This document shows, one piece after another, positions 1-5,580 of a stretch of DNA of 9,032 bases. Numbering within the stretch: the stretch's first letter is position 1; every line of letters begins with the position of its first letter. The notes below the pieces were generated by a model. It was not told the DNA's origin, ran no database searches, and saw only the letters and a program-made list of their open reading frames with translations. The position numbers and the translations under genes were made by a program. This DNA is from Pseudomonadota bacterium (GTDB taxonomy: Bacteria > Pseudomonadota > Gammaproteobacteria > Burkholderiales > Burkholderiaceae_D). Location: NCBI GenBank assembly GCA_023391395.1, contig JAEWBA010000232.1:1-9032 (forward strand), read 5' to 3'.

Positions 1-2
1 TT

Positions 3-20
3 ATGGCCGAACTCGGCCAT
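3..20. repeat. Perfect 8-bp inverted repeat at the left edge
   Basis: The arms ATGGCCGA and TCGGCCAT are exact reverse complements separated by two bases. On the minus strand the same bases read as a possible start of the next gene (ATG at 20-18, then five codons to the edge). There is no clear ribosome binding site, so neither an operator nor a gene start can be claimed firmly. Confidence 0.3.
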
Positions 21-71
21 TTCGGCTGGCTCGGCGCCTCTACACAAACCCGGATAACGGCAGGTTCTTGA

Positions 72-350
72 TCACTTAGCAGTGAGACCTGAGCGCCGTG
101 CCACCTGCTCCGCCTTCGTAGGTCGACCACGACGACGACTTGCCTCAGGTTCGGTCTTTGGTTCAGGCGCCGGCGGGGAAGGATGCTTGGACAATATCCA
201 GTCCTTCACGTCTTCCACCTGCCAGCGTAAGAGCCTGCCAAGATGGATTGTGGGTGGCAAGTCGCCACCATGGCTCACGCGGTTGTAAATTGTCTGTACC
301 GCGAGTCCCGTCGCAGCAGCCAACTCCTCAATGTTCATGAATAACTTCAT
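72..350 (-). CDS. AlpA/excisionase-like helix-turn-helix DNA-binding protein
   Basis: This is a 92-residue basic protein. Residues about 6-52 read as a MerR/AlpA-type (HTH_17) winged helix-turn-helix: NIEELAAATGLAVQTIYNR forms the HTH, LPPTIHLGRLLRW the wing, and VEDVKDWI the closing helix. A Pro-rich linker follows (about 57-70). The tail carries RRRGRP at 72-77, an AT-hook-like minor-groove motif, within a run of Arg and Lys. Proteins of this type act as excisionases or small regulators of phages, satellites and integrative elements. That fits its place about 200 bp from the truncated tRNA-Lys attachment site. Start choice is uncertain: ATG at 350 and ATG at 338 (residue 5) both have only weak GAAAG or GAAG Shine-Dalgarno-like sequences, and either keeps the whole domain. 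A perfect dyad at 369-386 lies just upstream and suggests autoregulation. No integrase is visible; it would lie beyond the left edge. The fold call is secure, but excisionase versus transcriptional regulator is not decided. Confidence 0.82.
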   Translation of the reverse strand: MKLFMNIEELAAATGLAVQTIYNRVSHGGDLPPTIHLGRLLRWQVEDVKDWILSKHPSPPAPEPKTEPEASRRRGRPTKAEQVARRSGLTAK

Positions 351-368
351 CGCACGCTTTCATGGTAA

Positions 369-386
369 AGCAGTCACACGACTGCT
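369..386. promoter_or_regulatory. Putative operator dyad upstream of the AlpA-like gene
   Basis: AGCAGTC, a four-base spacer ACAC, and GACTGCT form a perfect 7-bp inverted repeat. It lies 19 bases before the ATG at 350. Immediately upstream on the minus strand is TATACA (395-390), a fair -10 box; the matching -35 region is poor. A symmetric site at the predicted transcript start is typical of autorepression by small HTH regulators. There is no run of T after it in either direction, which argues against a terminator. The dyad itself is seen directly; the operator role is inferred. Confidence 0.5.
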
Positions 387-547
387 CCATGTATAGCTTC
401 GATTTACTAAATTTTGCTCGGAAATACCGTGTCTGCTGTAATTTTGCTGCACTGACAGCGGGAAATCCGAGTAAAATGACACAAGATGAGGTAAGCTAAG
501 TACTTGATTTTGTTGGCATAAGCACGGAATGGCGCGGGCTTTCTTCC

Positions 548-594
548 GACTTTTAATCCGTTGGTCGCAGGTTCGAATCCTGCACGACCCACCA
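548..594 (+). pseudogene. 3' half of tRNA-Lys(UUU): integration scar (att site)
   Basis: Read on the plus strand, this holds the anticodon loop CTTTTAA (550-556, anticodon TTT at 552-554), the 3' strand of the anticodon stem (557-561) and a five-base variable loop. A perfect T arm follows (567-571 pairs with 579-583 around TTCGAAT), then the 3' acceptor strand ACGACCC (584-590), discriminator A and an encoded CCA (592-594). The 5' half is missing. Upstream bases do not form a D arm or a GGGTCGT acceptor strand, and anticodon stem pairing fails at 547/559 and 545/561. The match to a normal tRNA-Lys therefore begins near 548. Integrases that target tRNA 3' ends leave exactly this duplicate at the distal end of the element, with the complete tRNA rebuilt at the other end. 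The element lies to the left, where the AlpA-like gene is. This copy should not give a functional tRNA. Confidence 0.88.
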
Positions 595-600
595 GAAATC

Positions 601-633
601 AAACGGCCGCTCAGATGAGCGGCCGTTTTTTTG
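601..633 (+). terminator. Rho-independent terminator of the tRNA-Lys locus
   Basis: A perfect 12-bp stem (601-612 with 617-628), rich in GC, closes a four-base AGAT loop and runs into seven or more T on the plus strand. It sits seven bases after the tRNA CCA, so it is the native terminator of the tRNA gene. Its presence supports this side being the original chromosomal flank. It may also stop leftward transcription of the operon from the right, though the T-run in that direction is short. Confidence 0.85.
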
Positions 634-913
634 CTCTGCAATTCTGCAGTTGCTCCGCAAAATTTTCTTTTGCTAGCCTCCGCATCAGTCGCCGGATTCG
701 AACTAAGGCGCTGGATGGCATCGCAGAACGCTAAAGCATCCCACCCAAGAGCGAAGCGTCATATCTTTAATGCAACGGTGCTTCGAATAAACAAGCTGGA
801 TTCGCGATGCGAAGTTAGCAAATAACGGCTTGCGGCCACTGACTTCCGCACTACGCGTGAGCTGCACGATGCCCGGAACATGAGGCATTCATCAGTTTGC
901 ATAGCCGTGCCGC
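634..913. other. Intergenic stretch with no gene seen
   Basis: Between the tRNA-Lys terminator and the stem-loop after the solute-binding protein gene I find no reading frame with recognisable protein character, ribosome binding site or structured RNA. Short open frames here have no family-like composition. A TTCGAAT on the minus strand near 690-705 resembles a tRNA T loop, but its flanks do not pair. Confidence 0.5.
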
Positions 914-946
914 GTACCCCGCCACGAGAGGCTCCAAGCGGGGGAC
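914..946 (-). terminator. Stem-loop after the solute-binding protein gene
   Basis: Bases 914-922 pair with 938-946 with a single mismatch (CCCCGC core) around a 15-base loop, about 40 bases past the stop codon of the binding-protein gene. No T-run follows on the minus strand, so it is either a weak or Rho-assisted end, or a 3' mRNA-stabilising hairpin. Confidence 0.3.
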
Positions 947-984
947 GTCGGGCTGTGCACGATATCGCGATGGAGCGTAAAGCC

Positions 985-2157
985 TTAGCGCTTGTTGCGG
1001 ATCGGGATGTCCATCTGATCCGGCGTGATCTCGTTCAACAGCTTCGGCACTGCCCATGGGACCGAGGGATCGGTGGTGAAGCGCACGTGATACATCGACT
1101 GCATCGCCTGATGGTCCTCCTTGCGGAAGGTCATCTTGCCCTTCGGCGTGTCGAAACTCATGCCTTCCATGGTCGCGATCAGCTTTTCACTGTCGGTATT
1201 GCCGCCCGATTTTTTCAGCGCCTCGACAACGGCCATGCCTGCCGTGAAGCCGCCGACCGTAAACAGATCCGGCGGACTCTTGTAGCGCTTTTGATGCTCC
1301 TCGACGAACCAGTCGTTGACCTTGTTCTTGGGAAGGCCGTAGTAGTAGTACGCCATGCCCTCATAGCCGTTGAACAGATCCCGGTACACGGTCATTGCCG
1401 GCAAGGTATTGGCGCCGGTGACCAGCTCGATGCCATGCTTCTTCAGGTCCTCGACGACGCGGAAGGGATTGCCTGTGCCCGCCCACAGGATCCAGATCAG
1501 CTTGCGTCCCGGCTTGTCCTTCATCGCCTGGACAATGCGTTGCGTGCCGGCAGTGAAGTCAGTGGTGTTGGAGGCCAGGTATTCCTCGTGCACGACCTTC
1601 GCACTCTTGAGCGCCTCACGGAATGCCTTGACGCCGTCGCGGCCGAACGCATAATCCTGCGCCAGGGTGGCGATCACGGTGTCGGGCTTGTCCGCGACCA
1701 CCGCGCTGGAGACCGCGTCCATCATCGAATTGCGCGCGGTGCGGAAGATGTAGCGATTCCATTTGTCGCCAGTGATCGCATCCGACACTGCCGGGTCGAC
1801 GATCAGGACTTTCTTGTATTCCTCTGCCACCGGCAGCATCGCCAGCGCAACGTTGGAGCTGGTGGGGCCGATGGCGATGTCGGCCTTGTCGTCTTGGAAG
1901 GCTGCCGCCAGCTGGGCCTTGCCGATATCCGGCTTGCCCTGAGTGTCCCGCTCGATCAAGACCAATTTATTGCCATTGACGGTCATGGTGCCGCCGGTCG
2001 CATACTCCAGGCCAAGCTGCAAACCGATCTGGCTGGTTTTTGCATAGGCTTCCAATGGCCCGGTCTTGTCGTAGACGTGGGCGATCTTGATGTCCTTGGC
2101 CTGCGTCGATACGGCGCAGGCAAGGAGAACTAACGCCGAAATGAGTTGACGCTTCAT
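985..2157 (-). CDS. LivK-type periplasmic solute-binding protein of an ABC transporter
   Basis: This is a 390-residue protein, the usual length for the type I periplasmic binding proteins (Peripla_BP_6) that serve branched-chain amino acid/amide-type ABC importers. Many Burkholderiales members bind aromatic or other organic acids instead. A Sec signal peptide is clear: MKRQ, a hydrophobic stretch to about residue 16, and probable cleavage after STQA at 20. A Cys at 14 (LLAC) gives a poor lipoprotein alternative. The mature start DIKIAHVYDKTGPLEAY is the typical first strand and ligand loop. FDTPKGKMTFRKEDHQAMQ near the C-terminus is characteristic of the family. The start is fixed by a strong ribosome binding site, GGAGGAGA (2172-2165), seven bases before ATG. 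It is the last gene of the acyl-CoA dehydrogenase-ligase-binding protein run and follows the ligase by 127 bp. No permease or ATPase genes are present in the window, so it must share a transporter encoded elsewhere. The ligand is unknown; a carboxylic acid is inferred from the neighbours. Confidence 0.9.
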   Translation of the reverse strand: MKRQLISALVLLACAVSTQAKDIKIAHVYDKTGPLEAYAKTSQIGLQLGLEYATGGTMTVNGNKLVLIERDTQGKPDIGKAQLAAAFQDDKADIAIGPTSSNVALAMLPVAEEYKKVLIVDPAVSDAITGDKWNRYIFRTARNSMMDAVSSAVVADKPDTVIATLAQDYAFGRDGVKAFREALKSAKVVHEEYLASNTTDFTAGTQRIVQAMKDKPGRKLIWILWAGTGNPFRVVEDLKKHGIELVTGANTLPAMTVYRDLFNGYEGMAYYYYGLPKNKVNDWFVEEHQKRYKSPPDLFTVGGFTAGMAVVEALKKSGGNTDSEKLIATMEGMSFDTPKGKMTFRKEDHQAMQSMYHVRFTTDPSVPWAVPKLLNEITPDQMDIPIRNKR

Positions 2158-2284
2158 TTTTTTATCTCCTCCGCTTTCAAAAAATTATTGACTGCTACTC
2201 TTCCCTGCTATTTCCCGTCCGCATGGCACGTACGGTAAATCCTTTTCATCAGGCTCGGCCTGCTCCGGAACTTCAGCGCTTCGT

Positions 2285-3880
2285 CTACGGCGAAGTCATG
2301 GCCGGCACCCGCAAATCCCTCTTCATCACCTTCCCGTTTGCATTGCGCGGCAAGGGCTCGGCTGTCAGCGTGAAGCTTTCCGGCACCTGGTAATCGGTCA
2401 GGCGGGCGGCGCAGTAGGCCTTCAGCGCTTCTGCGCTCACATCCTCGCCGCGCACGACCACTACTGCGTGCACGCGCTCGCCAAGCACCGGGCAAGGCTT
2501 GCCGACCACCGCGCACTCGAACACGCCCGGGAATTGCAGCAGCACGTTTTCGACTTCACTGGAATAGATCTTGAAGCCGCCGCGATTGATCATGTCCTTC
2601 ATGCGGTCGAACACCGACACGAAGCCATCCGCATCGACCGAGCCGATGTCGCCGGAACACCAGAAGCCGGAAATGAAGGCCTCGCGCGTGGCTTGCGCAT
2701 TGTTCCAATAGCCTTTCACTACCATGGGGCCGCGGATCCACAATTCGCCGGCCGAGCCCGGTGGCAGCTGGCGGCCCTGCGCATCCATGATCACGACTTC
2801 GCCGCAGTCGACTGCCTTGCCGACGCTGTCGAGATGGCGGCGGCCGGCATCGAGAGGCATGATGGTGGCGGGCGAGGCGGTTTCGCTTGCGCCATAGACG
2901 TTGACCAGGGTCAGGCGTGGCAACAGCTCCGCCACCCGCTCGATCGTTGCCTGCGGCATGATCGCGCCGCCAAAGGCGCCAATGCGCCAGGCCGACAGAT
3001 CGTATTGCGTGCAATCTGTCTGTACCAGGCAAAGGTTGTACATCGCCGGCACCATCAGCGTATAAGTCATTCTTTCCCGCGCCGCCAGATCGAGGAAGTC
3101 GGCGGCCTTGAACGTGGGCATGACGATGAGCGTCGCCGCGCAACGGATGGCCGTGGCCATCAGTGCGACCAAGCCGGTGACGTGGCTCAGCGGCACCGGC
3201 ACCACGAAGCGATCGCCGGCGCCCAAGCCGAGCGCGAACTGGTAATGCATGGCCGAATGCACGATGTTCATGTGCGTCAGCATGGCGCCCTTGGGCTTGC
3301 CGGTGGTGCCGGAGGTATACAGGATCGCCGCCGTCTCTTCCTCGAAGACCGCGGCGACCTGGCGCTCAGGCTCAGCTTGCAAGAGGGTGGAGAAGCTGGT
3401 CGGGCCACTCGCCGCACCGACCGCGATGCGTTCGCGCAGCGCCGGCACCTCGGCCGCATCGGGCAGGCGCTCCGCCATGGCCGCGTCGTAGATCAGCAAG
3501 GCGGCGCCACAATCGTTCAGGATATGGGCAATGCCAGGCCGCTGGTCGCGCGTGCTGACCGGCACGATGATGGCGCCCAGTTGCGCAATGGCGAACGAGG
3601 CCTCGACGAATTCAACGCCGTTGCCCAGCAACAGGGCCACCCGATCGCCGGCCCCGACACCTTTCTGTGCCAGTCCGCCGGCAATGCACCCGACCCGCTC
3701 CTGCAACTCACGGTAGCTCAGGCGCGTGTCGCCGCACACCAGTGCCTCACTATCCGGATATTGCTCGGCCGCGCTTTGCAGCATCTGGTAGACGCTGCCC
3801 GGGCGCTCGGCATAACAATGAAAGATGCGATCGCCGAAATGCTGTTCCAACCTTTTTTCCGGCTTACTGCCCATGCTCAT
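2285..3880 (-). CDS. AMP-forming acyl-CoA ligase (class I adenylate-forming enzyme)
   Basis: This is a 531-residue enzyme that would convert a carboxylic acid, ATP and CoA into acyl-CoA, AMP and pyrophosphate in the cytoplasm. The ANL core motifs are in order: P-loop LYTSGTTGKPKG (187-198), A5 NVYGASETAS (327-336), A7 CSGDIG (408-413), and the hinge motif DRMKDMINRGGFKIY (425-439). Near the end is PLPRNANGKVMK (509-520), with the expected catalytic Lys at about 517. Length and motif set fit fatty-acid, crotonobetaine-type or alicyclic/aromatic acid ligases; the substrate cannot be told. The frame is open up to an ATG at 3964, but the residues before 3880 are unlike the family. ATG 3880 has AGG six bases before it, so I start there; ATG 3874 is also possible. 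A six-codon frame with a better ribosome binding site ends in an ATGA overlap with this start. It lies between the dehydrogenase and the binding-protein gene in one direction, most likely as an operon. Confidence 0.92.
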   Translation of the reverse strand: MSMGSKPEKRLEQHFGDRIFHCYAERPGSVYQMLQSAAEQYPDSEALVCGDTRLSYRELQERVGCIAGGLAQKGVGAGDRVALLLGNGVEFVEASFAIAQLGAIIVPVSTRDQRPGIAHILNDCGAALLIYDAAMAERLPDAAEVPALRERIAVGAASGPTSFSTLLQAEPERQVAAVFEEETAAILYTSGTTGKPKGAMLTHMNIVHSAMHYQFALGLGAGDRFVVPVPLSHVTGLVALMATAIRCAATLIVMPTFKAADFLDLAARERMTYTLMVPAMYNLCLVQTDCTQYDLSAWRIGAFGGAIMPQATIERVAELLPRLTLVNVYGASETASPATIMPLDAGRRHLDSVGKAVDCGEVVIMDAQGRQLPPGSAGELWIRGPMVVKGYWNNAQATREAFISGFWCSGDIGSVDADGFVSVFDRMKDMINRGGFKIYSSEVENVLLQFPGVFECAVVGKPCPVLGERVHAVVVVRGEDVSAEALKAYCAARLTDYQVPESFTLTAEPLPRNANGKVMKRDLRVPAMTSP

Positions 3881-3897
3881 AGCTTGCCTGTCTCCAT
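3877..3897 (-). CDS. Possible six-codon leader peptide overlapping the ligase start
   Basis: ATG at 3897 is preceded by AGGGAGA (3910-3904) at a six-base spacing, the best ribosome binding site in this gap. It reads METGKL and stops at a TGA that overlaps the ligase ATG in the classic ATGA arrangement. Ribosomes ending here could restart on the ligase. The frame is very short and could be chance; translation is inferred only from the site and overlap. Confidence 0.3.
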   Translation of the reverse strand: METGKL

Positions 3898-4042
3898 GTT
3901 TGTTCTCCCTGCGGGCAAACATTTGTTTTGTGATGTGATGCGTACGGCAGGCATCCCCGGTCACCGCGCCATCGGCTTCGGCTTCCCGCAGGGCGCCATT
4001 GGTTCTTTCTTCTGCAAATCGCTTCGGCTTTTTGGCCGCGCC

Positions 4043-5206
4043 TCAGCGGGCCAGGATCTTGTTCGCCAGGCTCATGCGATGCACCTCATTGGGGCCGTCA
4101 TAGATCCGGAATGCGCGGATATCGCTGAAGATCTTCGACACGATGCTTTCCCCGGTCACCCCTTGGCCGCCCAGGATTTGCACGCTGCGATCGACCACCC
4201 GCCAGCTTGCTTCGGAGCTGAGGACCTTGGCCATGCTCGATTCGAAGTTGCCTTTGCTGCCCCTGTCCAGAACCGAAGCGCAATGCCAGATCGCCAGCCG
4301 GGTGGTATGCAAATCCATTTCGTTGTCGGCCAGCATGAAGCCGACGCCCTGGTGTTCGCCCAGCGTTTTGCCGAAGGAACGGCGGGTGCGCGCATAGGCG
4401 CAGGCAATGTCATGCGCGCGCCGTGCCGCACCCAGCCAGCGCATGCAATGGGTGAGGCGCGCCGGGGCGAGACGCACCTGGGCGTAGCGGAAGCCCTTGC
4501 CGATCTCTCCCAGCACGTCGCTGGCGGGTATGCGCAGATTGTCGAAGGACAGCACGCCATGGCCGCCGGTAAAGCAGGAATCCAACGCGTCCATCATCCG
4601 CTCGATGACGAATCCCGACCGGTTGGTGTCGCTGAGGAACATGGTGGCGGAACCGTCTTCCATCTTGGCCATGATGATGGCGAAGCTGGCGCCGCTCGCT
4701 CCAGTGATGAACCATTTACAGCCATTGATCACGTAGTCGTCGCCATCCCTGACCGCCGTGGTGCTTAACATTGCGGGATCCGAGCCGGCGCCCTGGTCGG
4801 GCTCGCTCATCGCAAAGCAGGAGCGGATCTTCCCTTGCACCAGGGGGAGCAGCCAGCGTTGTTTCTGTTCTGCGGTCGCCACCACTTCCATCAGATGCAC
4901 GTTGCCTTCATCGGGGGCGTGGATGTTCAGTGCCACCGGGCCCAGCGGCGAATAGCCGGCTTCCTCGAAAACGATGGCTTTGGCGATATGCGTCAAGCCC
5001 AGGCCGCCCATCTCGGTCGAGGCATGCGGCGTCAGCAAGCCTGCACGACGCGCCATTTCCACCAGTTCCTGGCGCAATTCCTCGCTCGGACCATGGGGCG
5101 TCTGCCTGGCATCGTTCTCCATGGGGATGATTTTTTCGGCGATAAATTCGCGCACCTTTTGCTGTAGTGCCAGCAACTCGTTCGTCAGCGTGAAGTCCAC
5201 TTCCAT
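4043..5206 (-). CDS. Acyl-CoA dehydrogenase (FAD-dependent)
   Basis: This is a 387-residue flavoprotein that would introduce an alpha,beta double bond into an acyl-CoA, passing electrons to ETF. The three-domain layout is clear: N-terminal helices (about 5-125), a beta domain opening with CFAMSEPDQGAGSD (130-143) and WFITGA (165-170), and C-terminal helices. These carry ARTRRSFGKTL (272-282) and QILGGQGVTGE (343-353), the FAD and dimer contacts. The terminal motif is YDGPNEVHR (369-377). The position that is Glu in medium-chain enzymes (YEGT) is Asp370 here, as in ACAD10/11-like proteins, so substrates may differ from plain straight-chain acyl-CoAs. An in-frame ATG at 5263 adds 19 non-family residues; ATG 5206 starts MEVDFTLTNE, a normal family N-terminus. 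GAGGAG sits only one base before that ATG, which is unusually tight. It is first in the run and lies 163 bp before the ligase start; its product would logically follow the ligase reaction. A sigma-54 promoter lies about 100 bp upstream. Confidence 0.92.
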   Translation of the reverse strand: MEVDFTLTNELLALQQKVREFIAEKIIPMENDARQTPHGPSEELRQELVEMARRAGLLTPHASTEMGGLGLTHIAKAIVFEEAGYSPLGPVALNIHAPDEGNVHLMEVVATAEQKQRWLLPLVQGKIRSCFAMSEPDQGAGSDPAMLSTTAVRDGDDYVINGCKWFITGASGASFAIIMAKMEDGSATMFLSDTNRSGFVIERMMDALDSCFTGGHGVLSFDNLRIPASDVLGEIGKGFRYAQVRLAPARLTHCMRWLGAARRAHDIACAYARTRRSFGKTLGEHQGVGFMLADNEMDLHTTRLAIWHCASVLDRGSKGNFESSMAKVLSSEASWRVVDRSVQILGGQGVTGESIVSKIFSDIRAFRIYDGPNEVHRMSLANKILAR

Positions 5207-5303
5207 GCTCCTCAATTTCGTTTCATCGTTGATTCCAGAGAATCCGCTCCGGCGGCATCGCACACGCGCGCGGAATGAGCTCCGATCTGAATATGTTGCC
5301 TAC

Positions 5304-5319
5304 AGCAATGTCTGTGCCC
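5304..5319 (-). promoter_or_regulatory. Sigma-54 (-24/-12) promoter of the acyl-CoA operon
   Basis: On the minus strand the bases read GGGCAC, five bases AGACA, then TTGCT. Against the RpoN consensus TGGCAC-N5-TTGCW this is a single mismatch. The invariant GG (5318-5317) and GC (5306-5305) are at the required ten-base separation. The predicted transcript start is near 5293, giving a leader of about 87 bases before the dehydrogenase ATG. It points away from a divergent gene for a sigma-54 activator, as expected. Only the match is seen; activity is inferred. Confidence 0.75.
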
Positions 5320-5360
5320 ACGGCTTGTTCCTGCGCAGTGAACGATCCGGTCGAAAGGAG

Positions 5361-5370
5361 CGGAATTCCG
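5361..5370. repeat. Perfect 10-bp palindrome CGGAATTCCG in the divergent gap
   Basis: This is a self-complementary decamer between the activator dyads and the sigma-54 promoter, about 70 bp upstream of the predicted start. It could bind a second dimeric regulator; it differs from the 21-bp-spaced dyads and occurs once, so chance is possible. Confidence 0.25.
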
Positions 5371-5495
5371 GAGAAAGCGCGGCACGCAAGGCTGTGCGCG
5401 AGGTGCCGGGCCATGTGCAGCCATTTGTCTGCGCCTTTTACGGATAAGACGAGCCCGCGACGCGAGGCCGATTCTGCGCCCCGGCATTGAATTGA

Positions 5496-5513
5496 TGTTC
5501 CACACATGAAACA
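5496..5513. promoter_or_regulatory. Activator-binding dyad 1 (upstream activating sequence)
   Basis: TGTTCCA, spacer CACA, TGAAACA: seven-base arms that are inverted repeats with one mismatch. The core TTCCA-N4-TGAAA recurs exactly 21 bp to the right. Its centre is about 212 bp upstream of the predicted sigma-54 transcript start, a normal distance for an enhancer-binding protein. The likely ligand is the divergently encoded PrpR-type regulator. Confidence 0.6.
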
Positions 5514-5517
5514 ATGC

Positions 5518-5535
5518 GTTCCATATTTGAAAACA
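5518..5535. promoter_or_regulatory. Activator-binding dyad 2 (upstream activating sequence)
   Basis: GTTCCA, TATT, TGAAA plus ACA: the same TTCCA-N4-TGAAA core as dyad 1 with identical internal spacing and a 21-bp period, two helical turns, so two dimers would sit on one face of the DNA. It lies about 45 bp before the regulator's ATG and includes CATATT, a weak -10-like sequence. Binding could therefore also repress the regulator's own promoter. Confidence 0.58.
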
Positions 5536-5580
5536 GCTTGAGCACTTACCTCGAGCGCCTACGAGACAGACCGGATTCGC

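Noticed and set aside
360..641. Minus-strand frames reading GGSCRIRTCDQR or GRAGFEPATNG
   Set aside because: These are the well-known false proteins produced by translating the antisense of a tRNA 3' end; they lie over the tRNA-Lys remnant and its terminator.
680..715. A tRNA-like TTCGAAT on the minus strand
   Set aside because: The bases on either side do not form a T stem, and there is no acceptor or anticodon arm.
880..2133. A 417-codon plus-strand frame opposite the solute-binding protein gene
   Set aside because: It mirrors the real gene almost end to end, is rich in His, Arg and Val, has no recognisable fold, and the minus strand has a signal peptide, a strong ribosome binding site and family motifs.
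2224..2240. TGGCACG on the plus strand, resembling a sigma-54 -24 element
   Set aside because: There is no GC ten bases after the GG, and it points against the direction of the nearby genes.
2468..4768. A 766-codon open frame on the plus strand antisense to the ligase and the dehydrogenase
   Set aside because: It is a codon-bias shadow of high-GC genes. It spans two real genes and the gap between them, is rich in His, Arg and Ala without any domain, and lies opposite strands with clear motifs.
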